Program-made: the position numbers and the translations under genes | Notes under the pieces: model-generated | Told to the model about the DNA's origin: nothing | The model's input: the letters and a program-made list of their open reading frames with translations, nothing else | The model's database searches: none | Shown here: positions 7,558 through 14,466 of the stretch, piece by piece | Layout of the letters: each line of letters opens with the position of its first letter | How positions within the stretch are numbered: position 1 is the first letter of the stretch | Source of the DNA: Bacteroides sp. 51 | GTDB lineage: Bacteria; Bacteroidota; Bacteroidia; Bacteroidales; Bacteroidaceae | Assembly: GCF_010500965.1 (NCBI RefSeq) | Contig: NZ_QVMI01000004.1 | Coordinates: 62,001 to 126,000, forward strand | Direction: 5' to 3' | Length of the DNA: 64,000 bases

Positions 7558-8299
7558 TGTAGTTTCCTTCTAAAATTTTGATGTAGTTCGATGGTTTAAA
7601 AATCCAGTCGAAATCGCATGTCCAATTACTGTTACTTCCCCCGAGCAGAAACGAAGAAGAAACAATGTTGCTGTAAACCGTTCGAACACTTTCTTTTCCG
7701 TGTTCGGAAATTCGAGCCTTTACGGCTTTCTTTCTTTTTTCGGTCATTTTAGTGACGGCAGACAATTTCCCCTTAAATGTTTCATTGAAATAATCCATGA
7801 AAGCAGAATAATCTATTCTCTCAGATTCCCCCTTGGGGGGTATGGGGGGAATAGAATTATTTTCTATTTCTAATTCTATTTCTTTTTCACTTTCTATTTC
7901 CCTTTCTCTTTCTCTTTTAAAAGGTGGGTTTTCTTGGGTTTTTACTTGGGTTTCTGTTTTGGGTTTTTTGGGTTTTTCTTCATTGCTTTTCGGTCGCCCT
8001 CCTTTCTTTCCATTTTCGCGATTTACCAATGTTTTCTTCAATCTCTTATTTACGCTATTATGGGTCAATTGGTCACCATCTTTGACCATTAAATCGGTAA
8101 TCTTTGACCAAACATCTTCCTTGATTGTGGTACATAAGCGACGTTCAACTTTAACCCTATCGTTTTTTATACTTCCCTCGTTATCATACATCATAAATAA
8201 TAACTCAAGGTAAATGTATCTTTCGAATGGATTCAAAGTATAGAACGAATCACTCGTCCACCAATCTTTGGGATAAAATGTAAAACCTAGCTGAGACAT
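7433..8299 (-). CDS. Phage replisome-organizer-like protein (DUF1376/DnaD-type N-terminus)
   Basis: 288 residues. The N-terminus (GFTFYPKDWWTSDSFYTLNPFERYIYLELLFMMYDNEG) is the winged-helix start typical of phage replication organizers. A basic, low-complexity linker (KKGGRPKSNEEKPKKPKTETQVKTQ, then an R/E/I/S-rich repeat around residues 130-155) leads to a C-terminal domain (YSAFMDYFNETFKGKLSAVTKMTEKRKKAVKARI...WTCDFDWIFKPSNYIKILEGNY), which is found in many Bacteroidota phage initiators. It would bind the phage origin and load the helicase. The low-complexity linker corresponds to an A/G-rich coding tract near 7860-7990. It lies 3 bp after the ThiF gene. Confidence 0.75.
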   Translation of the reverse strand: MSQLGFTFYPKDWWTSDSFYTLNPFERYIYLELLFMMYDNEGSIKNDRVKVERRLCTTIKEDVWSKITDLMVKDGDQLTHNSVNKRLKKTLVNRENGKKGGRPKSNEEKPKKPKTETQVKTQENPPFKREREREIESEKEIELEIENNSIPPIPPKGESERIDYSAFMDYFNETFKGKLSAVTKMTEKRKKAVKARISEHGKESVRTVYSNIVSSSFLLGGSNSNWTCDFDWIFKPSNYIKILEGNYNGKSNNSIQGTGDNSFRGTPENKIASRDALEELADAILGQH

Positions 8300-8302
8300 A
8301 GT

Positions 8303-9064
8303 TTAAAGTTTTATTGGATTAACATTCATTGTCTCAAGATTCAGATATAACCCTCTGTAATCCACGCTACCCGTACTTAATAACTTCCAGAGTAAAGCAC
8401 ATCCTAATTGTGCCAGCGATGAGTTAATGAACAGATCTTGTTTACGGAGAGCTTCAGCAAGTGAACAGCTTGGCCCGGAATCTTTCTCTTTCACCTTTTT
8501 AAGGTTGAACATCTCGGTTACAAGGGGAAGCTTGGAAACCGTTTCAAATTTCTTTGAATCCGGTTGTTTTATATCCAATGGCGTGCCGAGGACTACCTGG
8601 CCGGAGCTTGTAGTATTACCAAAATCGAGCCAGTAATGCAGGTTAGAATGATCCATTCCACGCTTTGCTTTTTGTAGCTGCTTCTCTATATCCAATCTGG
8701 ACTTTACTGAATCAACACAGCTAATTGTTATATTAGCACTCCCATCTTCGTTAGAGAATTCTTCCGGAGATGCCAACCAATTTACTCCATAGAACTGATT
8801 TATACGCGTTATTAGTACGACCGCCTTGTTTAATCCTAAATCCGACTCACAAAACAACTGCCGGCCAATATTCGCTTCAGTAACAATATCTGGATCGTGC
8901 GCTTGGACCTGTATTCCGGGATGCCCCAACTTATACAATGCATGGTCGATACGCCCCAATGCTGATAATACCTGAGAACCGGTACCTCCTACACCAATAA
9001 GGTTTACGGTGAGTTGATGCGTAGGGTTGATCATATATGGATGTGCAAAATGTATTTTCTTCAT
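8303..9064 (-). CDS. PRTRC ThiF-family (E1-like) protein
   Basis: Start ATG at 9064 overlaps the B gene stop as ATGA, giving 253 residues; a longer in-frame start would run far into gene B and is rejected. The ThiF/E1 Rossmann site is GVGGTGS (24-30), with the acidic DPDIVTEANIGRQ motif (57-69) and VDS (117-119). A conserved cysteine at 200 in GPSCSLAEAL is the candidate thioester residue, and the C-terminal LFINSSLAQLG is typical of PRTRC protein A. The enzyme should adenylate the C-terminus of the ubiquitin-like protein (10835-11044) and pass it to the E2-like B. Known for the family: it occurs in ParB/ThiF cassettes of mobile elements. The substrate in this element is unknown. Confidence 0.88.
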   Translation of the reverse strand: MKKIHFAHPYMINPTHQLTVNLIGVGGTGSQVLSALGRIDHALYKLGHPGIQVQAHDPDIVTEANIGRQLFCESDLGLNKAVVLITRINQFYGVNWLASPEEFSNEDGSANITISCVDSVKSRLDIEKQLQKAKRGMDHSNLHYWLDFGNTTSSGQVVLGTPLDIKQPDSKKFETVSKLPLVTEMFNLKKVKEKDSGPSCSLAEALRKQDLFINSSLAQLGCALLWKLLSTGSVDYRGLYLNLETMNVNPIKL

Positions 9065-9759
9065 AGTAAATCCTCCAGAGTCTTTTTTATAGGTGTTAAT
9101 TCTGATAAAGGGAACTTGACTCCAGTTTCTATACATTGTTTCGTTATTGTAGCAAGATTCCCTTTTATGGGATTGCCCCCGAGTAAGTTTGCGAACTCAG
9201 ACTGCCAAAACATCTTTTCCCAATAATCAATAACACCCTGATAACTCATATTCTTTGGCTTTGCAACTTTTGCACTACCAAGACAGACATTACCACCCTC
9301 ATAGATATTAAAGAAAGGTGCTTTATAGAGCTTTCGCTTGGGTTTATTGCCGATAAATGCGTACACACTAAGCACACCTGAACTAACAACGTATATAATA
9401 CCGGGGATCAGTATTTCTCCCTCCGGAATGTTCAAGCCCTTGGTAAAATAAAACCGTCTTTTCTCGGGTGCTCTATACCAAACGTATTTCTCTACTCCTA
9501 AGCGGGAATCAGCAAAAAGCATGTTCCCAGGCAGTCGCCCATGTGGAATATCTGCTTTACTTTCGGATATAGCATTCACAATATTACTAAGGCATTTCTC
9601 AGTAAGTGGAACACCTTCAAGCATCTTCCCTTTCCGTATCCTTCTACTCTCGAGGTAATAAGAAGAAGTATTTTGGTTATTTCGATAAACAATGATAGCC
9701 ATTTCGGGATCCAATGCACTTTCTGCTTTATTTATAATACTACTACTTGTCATACTCAT
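9061..9759 (-). CDS. PRTRC protein B (prokaryotic E2-like, family D)
   Basis: 232 residues. The key block NIYEGGNVCLGSA has Cys159 as the presumed E2-type catalytic cysteine, preceded by the antiparallel strands (RRFYFTKGL...YVVSSGVLSVYAFIGNKPKRKLYKAPFFN) of the UBC fold. The C-terminal 'FWQSEFANLLGG' is also typical. It should accept the Ubl from the ThiF protein and transfer it to a target. The gene is coupled to ThiF by a 4-bp overlap and overlaps the F gene's end by 17 bp. An inner start at MTSSS (9753) is possible. Confidence 0.85.
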   Translation of the reverse strand: MSMTSSSIINKAESALDPEMAIIVYRNNQNTSSYYLESRRIRKGKMLEGVPLTEKCLSNIVNAISESKADIPHGRLPGNMLFADSRLGVEKYVWYRAPEKRRFYFTKGLNIPEGEILIPGIIYVVSSGVLSVYAFIGNKPKRKLYKAPFFNIYEGGNVCLGSAKVAKPKNMSYQGVIDYWEKMFWQSEFANLLGGNPIKGNLATITKQCIETGVKFPLSELTPIKKTLEDLL

Positions 9760-10816
9760 ATAGTTTTTGGCTTAGCCGTATTAGATAATCTAAGAATTCG
9801 ATTACGTAATTGTTGATTTCCATAAGCTGGTCTGATCCCGGGGTAAGGTCAATCTCACCCGCACAAAACAACTCCGACTCACAACTTTCACATGACATAT
9901 TTACTGACTCAATCATTTGTTCTACTATGTAGTCATCATCATACACAATCATAATTAACTCCTCCGCTCCCATGGGCGTTTCGGAATAGTCTGATTCCGG
10001 ATCGAAGTCAAAGGCCCTTGAGAACTTCAATATTGATGTTTCCGTGCGCATTAGACTCAGGCCTTCAGCGAGAACCTCAAGCAATTCTTTTTCTTTTTCT
10101 GTGCTTGGCGTATATCCGGAAATAACATTGAGTAGTTCAGATGGATTGTATGCCGGATGCTCATTCACCTGGTCAAGCAATATGCCAATGTCACCATCTT
10201 GATAGCTTTGGAGTAATTCTATATACTCATCGGCTGCACCCTCTTCACGATATATGTCTAGTTCCTGAAATAACCCATCTACGTGATAGCTATCTTTCAT
10301 GGCCTGCAGTTTTTGAGACCACTTTAGAATACGAAAGAATTCCAACAAGATGTGATTAACTCTCCCACTGGTGTTTTCTAATATCCTACATGGGAGATAA
10401 AACAACTGCTGACTATGGCATGTCTTATAAGCGGAGAAATACAGTTTATCATCTGCATTGTTTATCTGCAAATGGTATGGTATAATTTCGTCCAAACCTT
10501 CAAATAGTTTACGAAACTCTCTCGGTTCATACTTCACCTTAAACTCTTTCTCAAGCAATCCTGCATAGTTCCTGGCACTCTCATATAGGTAACGATAATT
10601 CTCTTCGCGAAACATCGGATCAGAATCAGCAAGCCAGACTTTCTTTATCTCTTGGTTTAGAAAACCATTCGCTGGGCATTTTGCCCAGGAATGATCCGTT
10701 TCTTTCGTTCTACGACTCCTGCCATTTGCAGCCTCGCGCCTGTTTCTTGTAAGAGAATGGTGCCGACTTTCCGGTGCAATTGTTCGAGTTCTTGTTTTTC
10801 GTTTTGTTTCTTGCAT
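9743..10816 (-). CDS. PRTRC F-position protein (hypothetical; N-terminus uncertain)
   Basis: 357 residues as an open frame. The body from about residue 58 (KKVWLADSDPMFREENYRYLYESARNYAGLL) is helical and acidic, with a cysteine pair CESCESELFCAG near the end. The first ~55 residues (RKTRTRTIAPESRHHSLTRNRREAANGRSRRTKE) look like an out-of-frame reading. In the same stretch another frame encodes a natural-looking 57-residue protein (10657-10830). The true start may be near residue 69 (MFREENY), or a frameshift may join the two. It is called F only from its place in the cassette; function unknown. Confidence 0.6.
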   Translation of the reverse strand: MQETKRKTRTRTIAPESRHHSLTRNRREAANGRSRRTKETDHSWAKCPANGFLNQEIKKVWLADSDPMFREENYRYLYESARNYAGLLEKEFKVKYEPREFRKLFEGLDEIIPYHLQINNADDKLYFSAYKTCHSQQLFYLPCRILENTSGRVNHILLEFFRILKWSQKLQAMKDSYHVDGLFQELDIYREEGAADEYIELLQSYQDGDIGILLDQVNEHPAYNPSELLNVISGYTPSTEKEKELLEVLAEGLSLMRTETSILKFSRAFDFDPESDYSETPMGAEELIMIVYDDDYIVEQMIESVNMSCESCESELFCAGEIDLTPGSDQLMEINNYVIEFLDYLIRLSQKLYEYDK

Positions 10817-10830
10817 TTCTTTTTTGTCAT
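10657..10830 (-). CDS. Small basic protein overlapping the F gene's 5' end
   Basis: 57 residues from the ATG at 10830, 4 nt after the Ubl gene stop (10835): MTKKKCKKQNEKQELEQLHR..., lysine/glutamate-rich, ending RIIPGQNAQRMVF. It looks more protein-like than the overlapping frame of the F ORF. A 6-bp hairpin CTGGGC-AAAAT-GCCCAG (10674-10690) lies just before its stop, close to where the F body begins in another frame. It could be a separate small gene, or the N-terminus of F joined by frameshifting or broken by a one-base indel. Confidence 0.4.
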   Translation of the reverse strand: MTKKKCKKQNEKQELEQLHRKVGTILLQETGARLQMAGVVERKKRIIPGQNAQRMVF

Positions 10831-10834
10831 TAGA

Positions 10835-11044
10835 TTAGCCTTTTGTTCCGACAACACTTTTGAATTCATAAATCGCTTTATCTTCCTCAATCTTGGGACC
10901 ATGCAGATTACTCGTAGTCAACTCCGGATATGTGTTGGAGTAGAAACTCATCACCTCATCGGGTATCATTTGCGCGTCGGGGTCCGACAGCGTTTTATCT
11001 TTATGCTTGAAAACACGCTCAAGTCCTGTTACATTTAATGCCAT
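10835..11044 (-). CDS. PRTRC protein C, ubiquitin-like (Prok_Ub-type)
   Basis: 69 residues: MALNVTGLERVFKHKDKTL, then DPDAQMIPDEVMSFYSNTYPELTTSNLHGPKI and a C-terminal EFKSVVGTKG. This matches the short Ubl of PRTRC cassettes, a beta-grasp fold with an ELTTA-like strand and a conserved VGTKG ending. The last residue is already a single glycine, so no protease would be needed to expose it, unlike pro-ubiquitin. It would be adenylated by the ThiF protein and carried on Cys159 of protein B. Adjacent genes are E (2-bp gap) upstream and the small F-overlapping ORF downstream. Confidence 0.85.
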   Translation of the reverse strand: MALNVTGLERVFKHKDKTLSDPDAQMIPDEVMSFYSNTYPELTTSNLHGPKIEEDKAIYEFKSVVGTKG

Positions 11045-11046
11045 AT

Positions 11047-11667
11047 TTATTCCTCCTCTTCTTTATCGTTATCATCTGTTTCCTCACTCTCATCAGAAGC
11101 TGGTGCTTCATCCTCATCATCCAAATAGCTGTCCTGTACCGGTTCCTCGGTATCCATTTCACCGAATAAAGAATTAGCACTAAGTTGCTTTTCGAGTTTT
11201 TGAATGCGGCCCTCTACCACGCTTTTATTGCCCACAGCAAACTCTTTAGCTTGTTTAAGGCAGGCGATGGCATTAAGTGGCTTCTTTTCTTTCTCGAACT
11301 CGTCCGCCTTCTTGATTAGTTTATCATATTTCTTTTTCTTCTCTTCGGCCTCTTTTTTTGCCTTGTCAGCTCCTGCCTTTACGGCTTTGCTATTTTTCTC
11401 GGCATCCTCAGCCGCTTTCTCAAAGTTGTGTATGTTGGTAAGAATACCGGTAGCCTTTTGGATGGGTGAAGAAACAGCTTCAATAAAACCTTCGTCAAGT
11501 TCCTCGGGTGTTCCCGATACAACCAAAGGCGTAATTCTTTCCTTTGCACTATCTTTCAGACCTGCCTTTGTGGGCATAATACTTGTAACTAAGCTGTTAC
11601 CTCTTTTGGTTATTGTTATGCTCAATGTATCTCCCTCACAAAGCATAGAAGCAAATTTTGTAAACAT
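11047..11667 (-). CDS. PRTRC protein E
   Basis: 206 residues in three parts. The first is an N-terminal beta-rich domain (MFTKFASMLCEGDTLSITITKRGNSLVTSIMP, then RITPLVVSGTPEELDEGF). A long lysine/glutamate helix or coiled coil follows at about 80-165 (AEDAEKNSKAVKAGADKAKKEAEEKKKKYDKL). The last is a very acidic tail (~175-206: EEPVQDSYLDDEDEAPASDESEETDDNDKEEEE). The N-terminal block is the family signature. The acidic tail could mimic DNA or form an interaction surface. Biochemical role unknown. It lies between the clamp and the Ubl genes. Confidence 0.8.
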   Translation of the reverse strand: MFTKFASMLCEGDTLSITITKRGNSLVTSIMPTKAGLKDSAKERITPLVVSGTPEELDEGFIEAVSSPIQKATGILTNIHNFEKAAEDAEKNSKAVKAGADKAKKEAEEKKKKYDKLIKKADEFEKEKKPLNAIACLKQAKEFAVGNKSVVEGRIQKLEKQLSANSLFGEMDTEEPVQDSYLDDEDEAPASDESEETDDNDKEEEE

Positions 11668-11680
11668 GGTATTTTTGGTT

Positions 11681-12814
11681 TTAATAGTTAAGCATCAATG
11701 GCATAATCAGATAAGTAAGATTCTCACTGTCGGACTGTTCCGCGCCCTTAATCAATGCAGCACGGCTTGGATCAGCGATATGCAAAGTGAATTCGTCATA
11801 CGGAAGATTGGAAAGTATATCAAGTAGAAAAGTTGCTTTAAAGCCTATGCTAACTTTCTCGCTGGTGTACTCAACCGGAATCTCTTCATCTGCCGAGATC
11901 GAATAATCTAAATCCTGGGCGGCAAGCATCATTTTATTATTGAATAATGTAACCTTGAGAAGTGAAGTGTTACGGTTACAGAAAATAGATACTCGTTTTA
12001 ATGCTGCGATAACATCGAGCTTTGAACCTCTACAGATTAGATTATTAGAGGAAGGTATCACAGAACGGTAATTGGGATATTTACCTTCAATCATACGGTA
12101 AAGGATAGTAAAACCTGAATGGACAAACTGAACATGTTTGCTAAAAACATGAATAGAGAAGTTATCCTCATCTGCCGGTATGATATCAACCAGGATCTTT
12201 GCGATTTTAGATGGAAGTATAAATGAACAACGATTCTGATTATTGCTTATATACTCCATCATGGCAAGAGTGCTACCGTCCGAGCCTACAAATGTTAGTA
12301 CCTCCTCTTGCTGGTCTATATAGACTCCGTTCATCACAGGGCGCAACTCATCATCTGCTGCCCGAAAATATGTTCTTTTTAGTCCATGGGTGAATTGCAT
12401 AGAACTCATTGGAATCTGTAACGGGTCACCGGTTGGATTAACTGTCGGGAACAGATCACCTTTGCCTCCAACAATTTCAAACTTACCGTTTATGTATTGA
12501 GCCGTAATCTCCACATACATATCTTTCACAGAGAGTTTAAAAGTTAGAGGTTGTTCCGACAATTCTTTCAGAGCGTCGAGCAGAGTTTTAGCATTTGCAG
12601 TAAATTGATTCAGAGTGCCACCCTCAGGATCTATCGTGCATTCGATGGTGGTTGTTATTGAGCCCTGTTCGTCGGCTCCGGTCACTGATAGTTTATCACT
12701 ATCAATTTTAAACAAAAAATTGTCTAATTCAGGATTAGTCTTGTTGGGCTGTATAATCTTACCTACAAGTTTGAGTTTTGAAAGAAGTTCGTTTTTTGAA
12801 ACTGTAATATTCAT
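11681..12814 (-). CDS. DNA polymerase III beta subunit-like sliding clamp (phage-encoded)
   Basis: 377 residues, close to the length of bacterial DnaN. The three-domain repeat is visible: MNITVSKNELLSKLKLVGKIIQPN, then ITAQYINGKFEIVGGKGDLFPTV, ELRPVMNGVYIDQQEEVLTFVGSDGSTLAMMEY, and the C-terminal SIGFKATFLLDILSNLPYDEFTLHIADPSRAALIKG (the canonical P-[SC]-R-A end of DnaN). It would encircle DNA as a dimer and tether the replicase. Carried by a prophage, it is most likely a second clamp for phage replication. It is the first gene after the integrase terminator and leads the PRTRC operon. Confidence 0.9.
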   Translation of the reverse strand: MNITVSKNELLSKLKLVGKIIQPNKTNPELDNFLFKIDSDKLSVTGADEQGSITTTIECTIDPEGGTLNQFTANAKTLLDALKELSEQPLTFKLSVKDMYVEITAQYINGKFEIVGGKGDLFPTVNPTGDPLQIPMSSMQFTHGLKRTYFRAADDELRPVMNGVYIDQQEEVLTFVGSDGSTLAMMEYISNNQNRCSFILPSKIAKILVDIIPADEDNFSIHVFSKHVQFVHSGFTILYRMIEGKYPNYRSVIPSSNNLICRGSKLDVIAALKRVSIFCNRNTSLLKVTLFNNKMMLAAQDLDYSISADEEIPVEYTSEKVSIGFKATFLLDILSNLPYDEFTLHIADPSRAALIKGAEQSDSENLTYLIMPLMLNY

Positions 12815-12815
12815 A

Positions 12816-12836
12816 ATGCGTCATTTTGTGGCGCAT
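12816..12836. promoter_or_regulatory. Palindrome abutting the clamp start codon
   Basis: ATGCGTCA and TGGCGCAT pair over 8 bp (one G-T) around a TTTTG loop, ending 2 bp upstream of the clamp ATG on the minus strand. It could be an operator for the PRTRC operon or an RNA hairpin that hides the ribosome site. No regulator gene is visible next to it. Confidence 0.4.
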
Positions 12837-12888
12837 ATCACAGAAATGAGAGTGTTTTCAGTAGAAAAAGTGAGTAGAAACAACAAAA

Positions 12889-12912
12889 GCCAGCCTCTTT
12901 TCAGAGACCAGC
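12889..12912 (-). terminator. Terminator after the integrase
   Basis: On the minus strand GCTGGTCTC pairs with GAGGCTGGC (9 pairs including G-U) around a TGAAAA loop and is followed by TTTTGTTG. It lies between the integrase stop (12974) and the clamp start (12814), so it would keep integrase transcription out of the replication/PRTRC operon. Confidence 0.6.
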
Positions 12913-12973
12913 TTAATTCAATCGTGCTGCAAACATAAACAATAACTTTTTATCTTGCAACAATAAATCCAAA

Positions 12974-14161
12974 TTATTTCAAACTATCTAATATTTTTCT
13001 GATTGCAACATCCGCATGTTTTCTCATTATTTTCAAATAACTAAATATAGGCCGGTTGGATTTCATGGACTGTCCTATACAGTATTCTAATACTTCCAGA
13101 GGAACACCCAATTCAAATCCGTGCTGCACAAAGGACTTGCGAGCAGAATAATACACTACTTTAGATTTAATCCCTAAATCTTTGGCTAATGAAACTATAC
13201 CCCGATTCAGATATCTATTAAAATTCGAATAAGAGAAATTATATTTAAAGTCAAGCTTGCCCGTATTTTTATTTCTCCATCTCATTATAATAGGAATCGC
13301 TTCTTCTGGTATTGATAAACTAATTCTTTTCTCACCCTGCTTGGTATTTCTAGACTTCGTCCGAATGTACTCTATAGAATCAGTTTTTCTAAAATCTATT
13401 TTGAGAAGGTCAATAAGATTAATCCCACCAAGGTAGTACGACAGCATTATTAAATCTCGGGATATGACATGTATTTTTCGTTTTGGTTCTGAATCTCTTA
13501 TTATCTTCAACTCCGCCACACTAATATCTAACTCTCTTTCCAGAGCGGATGGAATAGAATAAAACTCGAATGGGTCCACATCATACTTAACAAGTTGCTC
13601 CCTTTTCGCTTTATTTATAATGGTGCGTGTACGAGACATCATCATGCCAATGGTTGTTTCGCTGAGATTCTTAGTGTTTCTTAGGAACCTAGAATAGTTG
13701 TTTATTATTGTAGGGTTGATTTCTGACAACAAAATCTCTCGTTTTGTGAACTCACAAAAATACCGGCAGTTCCTTTCTATCAAAGTAGCATAGTTGCTTC
13801 TTGAGTCTTCTATGAGTTCTCTGACATAGCGATCCGCGACAGCTTTAAAAGTTCTATCTGAAGATATAGAGTCAGAATGAGTGATTATGTCTCGTATTTG
13901 CCCACAATCATACAATTCCGGGAACTTAATAGAATCTAGCCGGTCCTGGTAATCATTTAATATATTGCGGAGTTTAACATTGTACAACGAAGCATCCGGA
14001 AAACCAACTACCTGCCCATTTTTGAAGTGTGATAATGATTCGATCTTGAATCGGGTAACGATGTATCGAGTTTCTTGCTTGTGGCCAACTGCGACTCTAA
14101 TTTTATGCGTTCCATCTTTTGCCACTTTTGCCGGAACGACTGCTAATTTTAATGTTGCCAT
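12974..14161 (-). CDS. Tyrosine recombinase / integrase
   Basis: 395 residues. The N-terminal arm- and core-binding part holds VVPAKVAKDGTHKIRVAVGHKQETRYI (the Arm-DNA-bind domain common in Bacteroidota phages), followed by a SAM-like domain (YVRELIEDSRSNYATLIERNCRYFCEFTKREIL). The catalytic domain shows MLSYYLGGINLIDLLKI with the conserved region around the first catalytic position, EYIRTKSRNTKQGEKRISLSIPEEAIPII, and the terminal SARKSFVQHGFELGVPLEVLEYCIGQS with YLKI near the end. It should recombine att sites. The gene lies 143 bp from the 3' end of tRNA-Arg, the presumed attB. Confidence 0.93.
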   Translation of the reverse strand: MATLKLAVVPAKVAKDGTHKIRVAVGHKQETRYIVTRFKIESLSHFKNGQVVGFPDASLYNVKLRNILNDYQDRLDSIKFPELYDCGQIRDIITHSDSISSDRTFKAVADRYVRELIEDSRSNYATLIERNCRYFCEFTKREILLSEINPTIINNYSRFLRNTKNLSETTIGMMMSRTRTIINKAKREQLVKYDVDPFEFYSIPSALERELDISVAELKIIRDSEPKRKIHVISRDLIMLSYYLGGINLIDLLKIDFRKTDSIEYIRTKSRNTKQGEKRISLSIPEEAIPIIMRWRNKNTGKLDFKYNFSYSNFNRYLNRGIVSLAKDLGIKSKVVYYSARKSFVQHGFELGVPLEVLEYCIGQSMKSNRPIFSYLKIMRKHADVAIRKILDSLK

Positions 14162-14178
14162 AACGTTTCAAAAATTTA

Positions 14179-14200
14179 GGATTCGTTTTGGATTCGTTTT
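14179..14200. repeat. Tandem 11-bp direct repeat upstream of the integrase
   Basis: GGATTCGTTTT occurs twice with no gap, 18 bp upstream of the integrase ATG and about 100 bp from the tRNA end. Tandem short repeats at this spot are typical of arm-type sites for the integrase or of excisionase-binding sites. The T-rich stretch that follows (14198-14201) could also be part of a promoter. Confidence 0.45.
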
Positions 14201-14263
14201 TTAGCCCAGAACTGGACCGTTTATCCTTTTTTTTAAAACATCAGCAATGATTTCAAAGAAAAA

Positions 14264-14296
14264 AATGCGCTAAAACCAGTTGATTTTCAGCGCATT
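14264..14296 (-). terminator. Terminator downstream of tRNA-Arg
   Basis: AATGCGCT-AAAA and TTTT-AGCGCATT (a single extra C) form the stem around CCAGTTGA. On the minus strand it is followed by TTTTTTTCTTT, a textbook rho-independent terminator for the tRNA transcript. It lies 8 bp beyond the tRNA 3' end, so it falls inside the element if the junction is at the tRNA end. Confidence 0.7.
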
Positions 14297-14303
14297 AACT
14301 AAG

Positions 14304-14377
<74 letters not shown>

Positions 14378-14393
14378 ATCCTTAATTGCGGTG

Positions 14394-14401
14394 CAAATGT
14401 A
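14394..14401 (-). promoter_or_regulatory. -7 box of the tRNA-Arg promoter
   Basis: TACATTTG on the minus strand fits TAnnTTTG and lies 16 bp before the tRNA's first base. No good -33 TTG is seen at 19 bp. Confidence 0.55.
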
Positions 14402-14466
14402 GGGATTTTCATTGAATTAAGAAAAAGTTTCTCCTCTTTTTTCTATAAAAAATAATCAGAGCAAAG

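Noticed and set aside
9065-9136. N-terminal extension of the ThiF gene
   Set aside because: The extra 24 codons lie inside gene B; the ATGA overlap at 9061-9064 marks the natural start.
11204-11827. 207-codon plus-strand ORF opposite PRTRC E and clamp
   Set aside because: S/A/F-rich shadow of the lysine/glutamate coding of PRTRC E.
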